Positions 7,547 to 16,736 of a stretch of 52,265 bases of DNA are shown piece after piece. Source of the stretch: Alphaproteobacteria bacterium (lineage in GTDB: Bacteria; Pseudomonadota; Alphaproteobacteria; Micavibrionales; Micavibrionaceae); NCBI GenBank assembly GCA_023150415.1, contig JAKLKY010000010.1, forward strand, positions 1 to 52,265, written 5' to 3'. Position 1 is the first letter of the stretch. The number at the start of each line of letters is the position of its first letter. The position numbers and the translations under genes were made by a program. The notes under the pieces were generated by a model. The model ran no database searches and was not told the DNA's origin. It saw nothing but the letters and a program-made list of their open reading frames with translations.

Positions 7547-8584
7547 ATGCATTATAAAAGTATTACCAGCGTAGCTAATGAAATAAACAAGCGTGTTGAA
7601 GGACATCCGATTGGACGGCTCCAGCAACTGCGTCAGGAATTACATGGCTTGCCGCGTGTCCTGACTCAAAAGATGTTCTCTGGAAAAAGCATATTCGAGG
7701 ATGGCGGATATGCGTTTCATTCCGGTGGTAGAGCGGAGTTCCAGTTCAATATCGGCTTTGAAACGATTGACTCTCTTATTTATTTTAGGCATGGCATCGC
7801 ATTTTCTCTCCAGAGCAGCCGCAATCTTCCGTCGATTGATCCGCTTATTCCCAAAATCGAACGCTTCAATGAATTTCTAAAAATCTATCAGGATAAGTTT
7901 TCTGATTTTCGGATGTGGCATTATGATCAGGGACGCAGCCTTACTTATGCTCTTGCGCCAATCCCATCAGAAAATGTAAGGGAAGGCGTTTTTATTTTCC
8001 TCGGAAAATTACAGCAGACGCACCAAATCGATTTCGACCTCATCATTGATGACTTTAATCGTCTATTGTTTCTTTATGAATATGTCGAGGGTGCGAAAAA
8101 GTTTCCTGTACTTACAGAGCCAGAGAAAAAATTCCATTTCACTTCCGGCTGCCCGCTAAAACCATCAAAAACAAAAGTATCTGTAGCGGAGCGGAAACTG
8201 GACAAGCTGCTGCGACACAATGACTTACAGCACGCTTTGCATGCCTGTTTATCTAAACAGCATGGTCCTGATTCCGTTGGTGTGGAACAAGGAACAGGCA
8301 ATGGGACGCTCGTGGATGTGGTCCTCCGCATGAATGGCCGGTTCTGGTTTTATGAGATCAAAACCGGGTCGTCCGCGCGCGCCTGTATCCGCGAAGCCTT
8401 GTCGCAACTGCTCGAATATTCCTGCTGGCCAGGAGCGCAAGAGGCTGAACGCCTAGTTATTGTTGGCGAACCGCCGCTCGATAGAGAAGCCGCAGCCTAT
8501 CTTGAATGCCTGAGAGAAAAATTCAATTTGCCAGTCTATTATCAGCAACTTGATATGAATACCGGCAGACTGGTTACATCTTAG
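7547..8584 (+). CDS. PD-(D/E)XK-like nuclease, prophage cargo
   Basis: A 345-residue protein I do not recognise as a named family. The C-terminal third fits the PD-(D/E)XK nuclease pattern: Asp257 in LVDVVL, E270-I-K272 in FYEIKT, and a QxxxY motif (Q287-Y291) in the next helix, as in restriction and repair nucleases. The first 200 residues have no obvious motif and may sense a ligand or target. It is transcribed with the XRE regulator against the late genes and its stop overlaps the convergent tailspike stop. Position and composition suggest a phage-exclusion or defence cargo gene; this is inference. Confidence 0.55.
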   Translation: MHYKSITSVANEINKRVEGHPIGRLQQLRQELHGLPRVLTQKMFSGKSIFEDGGYAFHSGGRAEFQFNIGFETIDSLIYFRHGIAFSLQSSRNLPSIDPLIPKIERFNEFLKIYQDKFSDFRMWHYDQGRSLTYALAPIPSENVREGVFIFLGKLQQTHQIDFDLIIDDFNRLLFLYEYVEGAKKFPVLTEPEKKFHFTSGCPLKPSKTKVSVAERKLDKLLRHNDLQHALHACLSKQHGPDSVGVEQGTGNGTLVDVVLRMNGRFWFYEIKTGSSARACIREALSQLLEYSCWPGAQEAERLVIVGEPPLDREAAAYLECLREKFNLPVYYQQLDMNTGRLVTS

Positions 8585-10212
8585 TATGCCGAAAGCACAA
8601 CCCACTGCCCCCCATCCGAAAAAATAGTCATGGCAGCGAAATGCGCTGTTAAATCCCAGATTTGAGCGTCCGGTCCTCCTGAAGCTCCTGCCATTTGAAT
8701 TTTCACATGGTGCGATGAAGGGTCTATTTTCTTGATCGTCGCCAAGCGTCCGGCTGCAGCCGACGGTGCTGGAAGCTGAAAAATAATCTGCGCTGTAAAA
8801 GCGGAGACCAGATAAACCCTGTGCAGCATGCTGGCTTCGTACACGCCGCCCGGATAATCGGATACATCAACAAACGTGCTGAGGGCGGGAGTCCGGTTGT
8901 CGCTCAGTATCCACCAGTTTGCGCCGTTGGACATGAGCGTGATCGTATCGAACTGCTGAAGCAGAACGACTTCCCTGCGGTCAGGGCCGGGACCGTCCGC
9001 TTCCTTGACGGTGATCGGGTTTTCCCGCAGATCGGATTTTTTGAGCGTAACCCAGCGTCCCACGGCATCACCCGCGTTTGGCAGGATCAGATCGTAGGAT
9101 TTATTGAAGGAACTCAGCAGATAAAATGTGTGTTCCAGATCGATCTCGATATCGCCGACATGCTCGGCGGGCGGGTCGATAAAAGTCGTTCCCCGCGTCA
9201 TGCCATCGATATGAACATCCGTGATCCATGTATCCTTGAGAAAATTCTTGAACGGGAATCCGGCATTATATGCCTGGTATTCGCCGTGCAGGGTTGGATC
9301 CCAGATGGCGGCTCCGCCCGTCGCCGAGAAAAGATTGACGATGGATGTATTCGTAGAGCCGTTGTCGATGCGGACGCCGGGAGCCAGGCCAAGGCTCTCG
9401 GCATAGAAATTGACAATGACGTTGTGATCGGTGGAAAACCCAAGCCGGAAACAGGCTTCCGCTGAGGTGTGGACGTTCGCTTCGCAATCGATGAACGAGT
9501 TATTGTAGCGGCCCGCACTGACAAAAAATCCGCTGCCGGACATGGGGGCCGAAAGCGAATAAACCCGCACATCATGCAGTTTATTGGCATTGGGGCTGTC
9601 GCCGAAGGTTTCGGGGTCTTCCCAATCGCCCGGCGTAACCGTGAACAGCACGCCGTTGAGCTGCGGCCTTGCAATCAGAACGCGGCTGGCGTTATTCCAG
9701 TAACAGGGCTTGTCCGTGTCATCCCAGCCGTCGAAGGTCAGGCCGTTGACGCAGTCCCAGATCGAAACATTCTCGATCACGTTTTTTACGCACGGCCCGT
9801 CGCGGCCATAAAGCATAATGCCGGTGGCGCCGCCAACGATCCGAATATCTTGGATCGTGCAATAGCCTTCAACGATTTCGACGGCGTTAAAGTCGGATGG
9901 GTATTCCGGCAGTTCGATATGGTTGTACGGTTCCTCACGCGCCTGAATCACGGAAATGTCACCGGCTCCAAATAGCCTGCGTCCGTATGGCAGAACGATA
10001 GGAGCGGTCGTCCGGTAGGTTCCGGGCGGCAAAAAAACCGCGCTGTTTTCTGCCAAGGCCGTATTGAGAGCTTCCGTATCGTCTGCGATGCCATCGCCAT
10101 AAGCGCCGTAATCCTGCGGCGTGACGATCTCGCGGCTGCCTAGATACTTCCGCAGATTTTGCTTATTGACGTTCTGGCCAGGAATTAAGATTTCTTCGAT
10201 CTTTTTGGGCAT
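8581..10212 (-). CDS. Tailspike with pectate-lyase-type beta helix
   Basis: A 543-residue protein. After an N-terminal adaptor of about 30 residues comes the Pectate_lyase_3 signature (VTPQDYGAYGDGIADDTEALN, then VFLPPGTYRTTAPI). A long parallel beta-helix-like region of short hydrophobic/Asn/Gly repeats follows, then a C-terminal region holding two similar segments (around HTFYLLSSFNKSYDLILP and HRVYLVSAFTAQIIFQLP). It probably binds and may degrade host capsule or O-antigen. It lies 3 bp after the fibre gene. Confidence 0.8.
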   Translation of the reverse strand: MPKKIEEILIPGQNVNKQNLRKYLGSREIVTPQDYGAYGDGIADDTEALNTALAENSAVFLPPGTYRTTAPIVLPYGRRLFGAGDISVIQAREEPYNHIELPEYPSDFNAVEIVEGYCTIQDIRIVGGATGIMLYGRDGPCVKNVIENVSIWDCVNGLTFDGWDDTDKPCYWNNASRVLIARPQLNGVLFTVTPGDWEDPETFGDSPNANKLHDVRVYSLSAPMSGSGFFVSAGRYNNSFIDCEANVHTSAEACFRLGFSTDHNVIVNFYAESLGLAPGVRIDNGSTNTSIVNLFSATGGAAIWDPTLHGEYQAYNAGFPFKNFLKDTWITDVHIDGMTRGTTFIDPPAEHVGDIEIDLEHTFYLLSSFNKSYDLILPNAGDAVGRWVTLKKSDLRENPITVKEADGPGPDRREVVLLQQFDTITLMSNGANWWILSDNRTPALSTFVDVSDYPGGVYEASMLHRVYLVSAFTAQIIFQLPAPSAAAGRLATIKKIDPSSHHVKIQMAGASGGPDAQIWDLTAHFAAMTIFSDGGQWVVLSAY

Positions 10213-10215
10213 AGA

Positions 10216-11523
10216 TTAAAGCTCCGCACTGGCCAAAATGATGCCGCTGGTGCCGCGCTGGATATGGAAGCGGCCCGATGTTAGGCCAGAGAACAAAGCG
10301 ATGTCGGCCCGCCCGCTGTCTTTGGTGTTTTCATGAATGGTGCCGATATGCGGGCCAGATTGAGAAAAATCAGCCGTGTATCCGTCCGTGAAGTCCAGCG
10401 CCGCCGTGACTTCGTAGGTAGGAGCAATCCGCATGTCAGGATGATTGAGGACGACTTGCATATTGCTGGCGGAATTGGCAACGGCCACCAGCCCTGTCAC
10501 AGGCCGCAGATAACGGTGAACCATAGCGGTTTCTAGGGCGACAGGCCGTATTTCAAAGGACTGCTGAATGACGCCGATGGAAAGCTGCTGTTCGGCCATG
10601 AAGAAATCCTTGGTCGTAACAGCGCCGCAATCGATTTTTACCTCGATCTCAATTCCATTCCGGCAATCGCCCATATCAGGAATGGCCAGCGCAATGCTGG
10701 CGTTTGTATCGTTGGCGACTTGCACCGTGTCCGTTTCAATGCTGGTGGTGGATGAAAAATCATCAAGGGCGGTTGCTTTGCGTACCGTGATGATGTAATC
10801 CCGCGTAGCGCCGGAGTCATGATATGTGCGCGCCGAAAAATACGCAGGCTGGTTATAAAACAGCGCGGCATCCTTGGCTTCGATCCGGCGGCGGAACAGA
10901 ATAGCGCCGGAGCCGGTGAGCGTTGCGTTCTCGACAAAGCAAGCCGCGCCCGTCGCCGTCAGAGAAAAGGCGGAGGTGACTTGTTTGATCGTGCCGGCCG
11001 ACACGCTGCCCTCGGCCTTGACCGCCAGGAGGTCAACCGGGCCGTATTGCCATGAAGTGCTAAGGGATTTATTGCCCCGGTGCGATACAAGGCAGCCACC
11101 ATTGATGATGGCGTTAGCAAGGCCAGGGTACGGCGTATTAATAAGGTCGGCATAGTCCCCGCTGGTGGCGACATCATCAAGGTCTTCCGGTTGCACGGCG
11201 GTATCAGCTTTTTCCCCTTGCTCCGCTGTGGCGAAATCTCCCGTATCCGCCGCCGCCGCTGTGCCGAGGTCTTCGGGTTGGACCGCCGTATCTGCCTTTG
11301 CGCCCTGCGCGGCGGTGGCAAAATCCTCAATATCCGCGCCCGCCGCTGTTCCGGCATCGGTAATATCGGCAAGAGTATGGTTGTGATCATCCTCGGAAAG
11401 TCCAGCGCGGATGTCGTCCACGGTGGTTTTGCGCGTGGCGCCATCCTGCACGACAGGGATTTGCTCATCCCCCAGCAAATCCCCGGCGTCTGGAAGTTCA
11501 GATATTTTCTTGGTCGTTGTCAT
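10216..11523 (-). CDS. Phage tail fibre protein
   Basis: Start chosen at ATG 11523, 4 bp after the tip protein stop, with GGAGTGAG as ribosome binding site (435 residues). The N-terminus (KISELPDAG..EQIPVVQDG) is a common virion-anchoring segment. Residues about 60-120 hold two near-identical Ala/Asp-rich repeats (ADTAVQPEDL occurs twice), a shaft-like element. The C-terminal domain starting near INGGCLVSHRG is typical of fibre tips. It acts in host recognition together with the adjoining tailspike. Confidence 0.75.
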   Translation of the reverse strand: MTTTKKISELPDAGDLLGDEQIPVVQDGATRKTTVDDIRAGLSEDDHNHTLADITDAGTAAGADIEDFATAAQGAKADTAVQPEDLGTAAAADTGDFATAEQGEKADTAVQPEDLDDVATSGDYADLINTPYPGLANAIINGGCLVSHRGNKSLSTSWQYGPVDLLAVKAEGSVSAGTIKQVTSAFSLTATGAACFVENATLTGSGAILFRRRIEAKDAALFYNQPAYFSARTYHDSGATRDYIITVRKATALDDFSSTTSIETDTVQVANDTNASIALAIPDMGDCRNGIEIEVKIDCGAVTTKDFFMAEQQLSIGVIQQSFEIRPVALETAMVHRYLRPVTGLVAVANSASNMQVVLNHPDMRIAPTYEVTAALDFTDGYTADFSQSGPHIGTIHENTKDSGRADIALFSGLTSGRFHIQRGTSGIILASAEL

Positions 11524-11527
11524 GATC

Positions 11528-13363
11528 TCACTCCAATACAAGGACGACAGATGCATCGCCCGATGTGGTCGCATCGACCGGCCCGGCGAAGTCCGATTTA
11601 TTGCCGTAGCGGTCGACCGACCGCAGCCAGTAGAAACGGGTTGTGCCGCCCGCGAGGTTGTTGCGGGTCAGTTCGCTGCCATAAACTTCGGCGATGCGGG
11701 AAGCATCGTTTTCAGGGTCTTCCGTATCTTCGGTATTTTCCCAGACCTCGATGTAGCGCAGATCGCTGTCCACAACGCGGTCCCAGCTAATGTGGATGTA
11801 ATCGGCTCCTCCATCGGCCACAGGATTCTGCGGCACGGCGGGCGGGACGGAGGCGTTGTTAGGCGCAACCACCTCCGGTGAGGCATCGAGGCTTTTCAGG
11901 TCGCTGACCGAATATTCGTAAATTGACGGCCCATCCTCATCGAGCATCAGATCGACGCCCAGATCCTCGCTCATCGCCCAGGTGGTAACAGTGCAAGGCA
12001 GACCGGCCAGGCCAAAGCGGGGAAGATCAACCGCCACCGTATTGCCCGCCGCCAGCTGGAAACCCACCAGATTGGACGGGAAAAGAATTTGCTTCTGCCG
12101 TCTGTTCTGCTCCAGCGCGATCATGGCGATGCGCTGCGCCATCGTTGAGGACTGCGTGAACGGCAAGTCCAGCGTGGCGGCGCTTTGCTCTTCGCCATCC
12201 TGCGTGACATAGGTTTCGTTCGACACTTCCGGGTAATCAGTGGGCTGCCATTGATGGTCCGGCGAGACGAATGCGCCACGCACGGTATTGATGAGCGTGC
12301 GGCGGGAGCGGTGCGGTTTGAGCATGACCGCGTCGCGGGCGTGCTGCGGCTCCAGCGTGAACATCGGCGCGATATAAGCGCCGACCTTGAGCCGCCATTT
12401 TCCGCCCGTATAGGTCAGGAAACCGGCGCAGGAGGTCAGCATATCCTCCAGAATTTCACGCGGGTTTGCCGCAAGATCGACAACGCCGTTGCAAGTGTAC
12501 CGCTTCTCGGTGCTGTCGATGGTATCCACTTCTTCGTCGCAGATATTGGCTGCGGCGATGAAGGAATTAAGGTCTATTTCATCCAGCGTTGCGCCAAGGC
12601 CGAAATCCGCCATGACATAGTCGAGAATGCACAGCGCGGCGTTGTCAGACCATTCCGTTTCTTCCGTGCGCGGGTCGTATAATTTCCGGCCCTGCACGAG
12701 CGCGGAAATATTCGGCAGGCCGCTGGCATAGGCGGTTTCATCCCAGCGCAGCATGGCATGGATATAGGTGAGGCCGCGCAGACGGTGGCCGCTTGTCCAT
12801 TTGCCGCCGCTATTATCGACTAAAACCTGATCGGCGACTTGATTTGCGGTTCCCAGATGCTTATAGACGCTGGCAAAAACGGTGCTGCCTTGTTTGAATG
12901 GCGCTGCCGTGGCATTGCCGCTGCCATCAAAAGCCACAACGCCGTCATTGAAATAAATATCGCCGATGGCGTTCGATTCATGGGCCGCCAGTACGATCAC
13001 GACATGCAGCATGTCCAGCTTGTCGCTGGAGCCACTGACGGGACGGCTATGGATAAAGACGATGGGGCCGCTGACCCGCGTATTGCCGTAAACGATGCGG
13101 TGGCTGGTGATGGGCTGACGCACCATCTGCGTCCTGCCGCCGCCTTTGACGTCGGCGGACAGGAGGCTTGAACTCTGAATGCGCGGCCTGTCCGGTTCCT
13201 TGCCAAAAACCTTCGAACCCAGATAGGAAACGCCAACGGACACGACACCGCCCGCGATGGAACCAACAATCGATCCGATAATGCCGCCGCCGATGGCGAC
13301 GCCCACGGCCTTGCTGACCAATGCGCCAGCAACGGCCCCAACGACAGGAATAGCTGCTGGCAT
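11528..13363 (-). CDS. Phage tail tip/host specificity protein (J-like)
   Basis: A 611-residue protein: a Gly/Ala/Val-rich hydrophobic N-terminus (about residues 1-50), a central region like the phage tail tip (J domain III-type) beta structures, and a C-terminal fibronectin type III-like domain (about 515-600, VPQNPVADGGADYIHISWD). It probably forms the tail tip. It begins 1 bp after the stop of the small peptidase-like gene and is followed by fibre and tailspike genes. Confidence 0.75.
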   Translation of the reverse strand: MPAAIPVVGAVAGALVSKAVGVAIGGGIIGSIVGSIAGGVVSVGVSYLGSKVFGKEPDRPRIQSSSLLSADVKGGGRTQMVRQPITSHRIVYGNTRVSGPIVFIHSRPVSGSSDKLDMLHVVIVLAAHESNAIGDIYFNDGVVAFDGSGNATAAPFKQGSTVFASVYKHLGTANQVADQVLVDNSGGKWTSGHRLRGLTYIHAMLRWDETAYASGLPNISALVQGRKLYDPRTEETEWSDNAALCILDYVMADFGLGATLDEIDLNSFIAAANICDEEVDTIDSTEKRYTCNGVVDLAANPREILEDMLTSCAGFLTYTGGKWRLKVGAYIAPMFTLEPQHARDAVMLKPHRSRRTLINTVRGAFVSPDHQWQPTDYPEVSNETYVTQDGEEQSAATLDLPFTQSSTMAQRIAMIALEQNRRQKQILFPSNLVGFQLAAGNTVAVDLPRFGLAGLPCTVTTWAMSEDLGVDLMLDEDGPSIYEYSVSDLKSLDASPEVVAPNNASVPPAVPQNPVADGGADYIHISWDRVVDSDLRYIEVWENTEDTEDPENDASRIAEVYGSELTRNNLAGGTTRFYWLRSVDRYGNKSDFAGPVDATTSGDASVVLVLE

Positions 13364-13780
13364 TCATCCGATCTCCCATGCGCGTATTCCCTGAAGCAGC
13401 GGGTAGGCCGTCAGGCCGTTGAAGCCAGGGCAGACAATCCAGTCGCCGACGCACACGCCCAGCGTTTCCCCACGGCCAGCGTCGAGAAGGCAGACGTCGC
13501 CCCTGCGGGCGCGCAACGGCACAATTTCAGGAACGGCGTGAGCGCGCGCGACCGTCTCGGCCACGCCGCCAATCCCGCCGAATTTCTTGAGAACCGCCAT
13601 TGCCTCCCGGCGTGTCCGGTAGCCGCGAAAGGAGGCGGCCATATCGGTGTCGGTGATAACGGCAGCGCAATTGCTGGCGAACAGGCAGCAATCGTTCTCA
13701 CCCCAGACAAAAGGCAGACGCCAGGCGCGTTCGATCTCGGCGGCGAGAGCCTCCGGCCAATCCTGTCTGCGCTTGAGCAT
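13364..13780 (-). CDS. DUF6950-like / NlpC-P60-like tail protein
   Basis: A longer reading frame exists, but ATG 13780 lies 13 bp after the preceding stop and begins at the conserved RRQDWPEAL segment (138 residues). WGENDCCLF near residue 26 places a Cys in the position seen in DUF6950 and NlpC/P60-like tail hydrolases, and RRGDVCLL fits the later His/Asp-type region. It may be a tail-associated cell-wall hydrolase or a degenerate structural relative. Confidence 0.6.
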   Translation of the reverse strand: MLKRRQDWPEALAAEIERAWRLPFVWGENDCCLFASNCAAVITDTDMAASFRGYRTRREAMAVLKKFGGIGGVAETVARAHAVPEIVPLRARRGDVCLLDAGRGETLGVCVGDWIVCPGFNGLTAYPLLQGIRAWEIG

Positions 13781-13793
13781 GGGTTTTATCTCT

Positions 13794-14564
13794 TTAATCT
13801 GTGCAGGCGCACGCGATGCTTTCGGTGGAATCCGCCAGAGGCAAATTGCCCTGACGATTTGCAAAATCGATCATTTCGGCATAAGTCATGCGCCGGTTTT
13901 TAGGACGAAAAGTCGCTCCTATTTGCTTTTCCTTTTCAGCCCACCAAGCCAGGGAGCCAGGATGACGTTGCTCTGTGGCGATCAGGGTATCGCGGCCCTT
14001 CATAAAACAGCCGATACAGTTCCCGCACCCTTCCGGCGCTCGTAGGTCAAAGGGCTGGCGTGACCACCAATCCATGACCATGTCTTTCGTCACCCCGGCT
14101 TCCCAGAGCGGCGCGACACTGGTGTAAAATTTCGTGCAGCGGTCCAGAGCCTTCTTCACCCGGCCCGGCTCATCAGCCCGCAGGCCGATAATATTCGCCC
14201 AGCGGTCATAACCTTGCGCTTTCATGAATGCGCGAATGGGACGAATTTTGAGATACTCAGTACAAAACCGCGTGCGCGGATTGGGCAGATATTTTTTACG
14301 GGCAATTAAGGCATCGAAGGGGGTGTCATATCCTTCGTGCCCCATCGCCAGCCATTCTATTTTTATCCGCCAGCGTTCAGCGCATTCTCTGATAAAATCG
14401 TATGTGGCTGGATGCTCTTTTCCCGTATCGGCGAATAGGACATGGCAATGATCCGGCAATCGCCCGTCATAAGCCTGAAGGATATGATGCAGCATATAGC
14501 CGCTCGTGCGCCCGCCCGAAAACGAAATGCATGCTGGAGCGTTAATATTGTAGGGATTAGACAT
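13794..14564 (-). CDS. Phosphoadenosine phosphosulfate reductase-like (PP-loop) protein
   Basis: Start set at ATG 14564, 2 bp after the upstream stop, rather than a TTG eight codons earlier (256 residues). The PP-loop SFSGGRTSG is at the N-terminus. The rest matches the PAPS reductase/DndC-like ATP-pyrophosphatase fold (HVLFADTGKEHPATYDF), with Cys residues in RFCTEY and NCIGCF that could bind a metal or cluster. It sits between two tail genes, an odd place for metabolism. It may serve DNA or RNA modification, or sulfur metabolism during infection. Substrate unknown. Confidence 0.75.
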   Translation of the reverse strand: MSNPYNINAPACISFSGGRTSGYMLHHILQAYDGRLPDHCHVLFADTGKEHPATYDFIRECAERWRIKIEWLAMGHEGYDTPFDALIARKKYLPNPRTRFCTEYLKIRPIRAFMKAQGYDRWANIIGLRADEPGRVKKALDRCTKFYTSVAPLWEAGVTKDMVMDWWSRQPFDLRAPEGCGNCIGCFMKGRDTLIATEQRHPGSLAWWAEKEKQIGATFRPKNRRMTYAEMIDFANRQGNLPLADSTESIACACTD

Positions 14565-14566
14565 TT

Positions 14567-15133
14567 TTATTCTTTTGGCCTTCCCCAAGGGATGTCGATT
14601 TCTTGCAGCGAGGGGACGTATTCCAGTCCCTTGTCATTCGGGTATCGGGCCTGCTGGTCGGCGTCGGTGTAACGGCGCGTTCTGGCCCGCTCCAGATCGC
14701 GCAGGCGGTTTTCAACCATCAGCGTGACCGTGGCGGTGGGAGCGCCGTCCACGATTTCAATCGTGTCCATGCGCCCGTCGAAGATAATAACCGGATCGGA
14801 AACAAGGGCATGATCCTCATCCAGAAATCCGAGATAGACCTTGGCTTTGCGGCCTTGGATCGGTTCGGATATAACGTCAGCCAGATTTTCCGTTTTAACA
14901 CCGGAAAGTTGCATGCTCATACCTGCCGCCCGTAACTCCAGCGTTTCCTCGACCGTGGAGATACGGCCCAGCGTGCCGATGCCTTTCCAGGTTTGGGAAT
15001 CCCATTCCAGATCGCCGACGCCGGACCATAGGCGCGTTGTTCCTGTCAGGAAATCGAGCCACGCCAGCAGAATGGGCCGCACGACATCCTTTTCGGTTTC
15101 GGCGGCGGCGTCTTCATCGAGGCGGTTTGTCAC
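14567..15133 (-). CDS. Phage tail-tip assembly protein
   Basis: A 188-residue protein of the kind found between the tape measure and tip genes in alphaproteobacterial phages. It has beta-rich segments (LWSGVGDLEWDSQTWKGIG) and a conserved-looking end with ARTRRYTDADQQARYP and DIPWGRP. Its start overlaps the upstream tail gene by 4 bp. Role inferred from position. Confidence 0.55.
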   Translation of the reverse strand: MTNRLDEDAAAETEKDVVRPILLAWLDFLTGTTRLWSGVGDLEWDSQTWKGIGTLGRISTVEETLELRAAGMSMQLSGVKTENLADVISEPIQGRKAKVYLGFLDEDHALVSDPVIIFDGRMDTIEIVDGAPTATVTLMVENRLRDLERARTRRYTDADQQARYPNDKGLEYVPSLQEIDIPWGRPKE

Positions 15134-16101
15134 GGTAAAACTTCTTCCAGTCGCAGTTGATAGGTTGAGGTCATGGGTGGTTTCGTTTCGTTGCGGCCCG
15201 CGTCGTTATCGATCAGGCGCATGGCGACCTTGATGCCGCCTGTTTTCAGGTCTTGGCGGTCAATGGCTTCGCGGATATGCGGTGCAATCTGAATCTGGGC
15301 ATAGCCGTTGGCGTCGGTGACGACATCGAACAGGACAAGGTGGCCGCGGCCAGGAGAGGTCTGTATGGCTTCACCCGCGAGGACAACGCCCGCAATTCCC
15401 GGCGCAAGACCATCAATGGACAGCCGGTTCCAGGCGCCGCCGACCAGTTCCGGCTGGCCAGCGCCTTCAAAAAATCGCCCGCCAACCTGAAATAGAAGGT
15501 CATCGCCGTTTTCGGCTTCGAGGCCGAAGCCTTCTTCCATGCCAATATCGAGCGGTTCGCCTTCCTCCAGCGTCAAAAACTCGCCGCGTTCGGTCAGGAA
15601 CGGAATGCCGACATTCTCGCCCCAGATTTCATCGCCGTCCTCCGTAAGCAGGAAAACGCCGTCATCCCCGAACAGGAAAGCGTCAAAGACGCCGCCGCAC
15701 AGACTGTTCTCCTCCAGTCCCAGCGGCACGGATTCCTCGATGCAGAGGAACCCGCCGTTTTGTGTCATGTCGTCAAAATCGTACTCGTCATTAAAAAAGG
15801 TGAGGCCCACGGATTCGGCATAGTAATCCATGCTCTCGGTGACGAACCGCACCCTAGTCATGCGAAAATCAGGAACAAGAAGCGTTCCGGTCGCGCCGTT
15901 CAATCCGGCGATCAGCGCGTCCATGATGGCGGCCTTGCTTTTCGGCAGCCGGAAATCCAGCACGGCAACCCAGCGTGATCCCTTGCGCGCGCGGGCCTGC
16001 ACCTGTCCCGTCAGGCTCGAAATAAAAGACGAAGTTCGTGTGCGTATATAAAAAGTCTGCTCGACCGGATAGATAGTCTCTGGCCAATCGGTCGCGGTCA
16101 T
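15130..16101 (-). CDS. Tail protein, long paralogue with acidic insert
   Basis: A 323-residue protein whose N-terminus (YPVEQTFYIRTRTSSFISSLTGQVQ) and C-terminus (RLIDNDAG, STYQLRLEEVLP) match the 202-residue product of the preceding gene. Between them is an extra acidic Gly-rich stretch (about residues 105-210) with loosely repeated hydrophobic/acidic units such as FLLTEDGDE, FLTERGE and FLTLEEGE. The pair looks like a tandem duplication followed by domain insertion. Starts are coupled by ATGA overlaps. Confidence 0.6.
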   Translation of the reverse strand: MTATDWPETIYPVEQTFYIRTRTSSFISSLTGQVQARARKGSRWVAVLDFRLPKSKAAIMDALIAGLNGATGTLLVPDFRMTRVRFVTESMDYYAESVGLTFFNDEYDFDDMTQNGGFLCIEESVPLGLEENSLCGGVFDAFLFGDDGVFLLTEDGDEIWGENVGIPFLTERGEFLTLEEGEPLDIGMEEGFGLEAENGDDLLFQVGGRFFEGAGQPELVGGAWNRLSIDGLAPGIAGVVLAGEAIQTSPGRGHLVLFDVVTDANGYAQIQIAPHIREAIDRQDLKTGGIKVAMRLIDNDAGRNETKPPMTSTYQLRLEEVLP

Positions 16102-16706
16102 TCTTGCGGTAGGACTTCCAAGAGTTGCAGTTGAAATGTTGAGCGCAGGCGATTATCCGTAGGGTTATTTCCGGCATCATCGTCCACGAGCCGCATCAGG
16201 ACGCGGCAGTTATCCGTAATCAGATCGCCTTCCTCGACGGGATCCCGCAGGCGCGGCGCGATAGGGACGGAAGCTTCACCGTCCTCGTCGGCATTCACGT
16301 TCTGCACAACCATGTGCGTCCGGCCTTCAGAGGTCTGGATCAGATCGCCCGCCAGCAAAACGCCGAGAGCGGAAGGTGTGAATCCCGACAGGCTGAGGAC
16401 ATTGCCAGTGCCGCTATCAAGCTGCGGCGATCCGGCAAGAGAACCTTTTGCCTTCAACCGTCTGAAATCCGGCATCAGCACATAACCGACCGGCCCTTGC
16501 AAGGCAGCAAGAAGAGCGTCAATGCGGCGGGAATCACGGTCGCCGCGAATAAGCTGCAGCTGCGTGATCCACCGGGCGCCATCGCGCTCTTGCACCTGGA
16601 CATGGCCGGTCAGAGGGCTTTCAAACCGAATTGTATTGGTGCGGATAAAAAACGCCTGCGCCGCCGGACGCAAGTCCAGCGGCCAGATAACCGTCGTTTC
16701 TGTCAT
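16098..16706 (-). CDS. Tail protein, short paralogue
   Basis: A 202-residue protein paralogous to its downstream neighbour (shared FFIRTNTIRFESPLTGHVQV, a PDFR motif, LAGDLIQTSEGR, RLVDDDAGN and a C-terminal STFQLQLLEVLP). Position between tape measure and tail tip suggests a distal tail or baseplate-like ring component. It is the first structural gene after the TcmP cargo gene. Confidence 0.55.
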   Translation of the reverse strand: MTETTVIWPLDLRPAAQAFFIRTNTIRFESPLTGHVQVQERDGARWITQLQLIRGDRDSRRIDALLAALQGPVGYVLMPDFRRLKAKGSLAGSPQLDSGTGNVLSLSGFTPSALGVLLAGDLIQTSEGRTHMVVQNVNADEDGEASVPIAPRLRDPVEEGDLITDNCRVLMRLVDDDAGNNPTDNRLRSTFQLQLLEVLPQE

Positions 16707-16736
16707 GGTCTTATCTATATTTTGATTGGAGGAGTC

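Noticed and set aside
9198-9674. 158-codon minus-strand frame inside the tailspike gene
   Set aside because: Shifted frame within the clearly coding beta-helix gene, Arg/Ser-rich.
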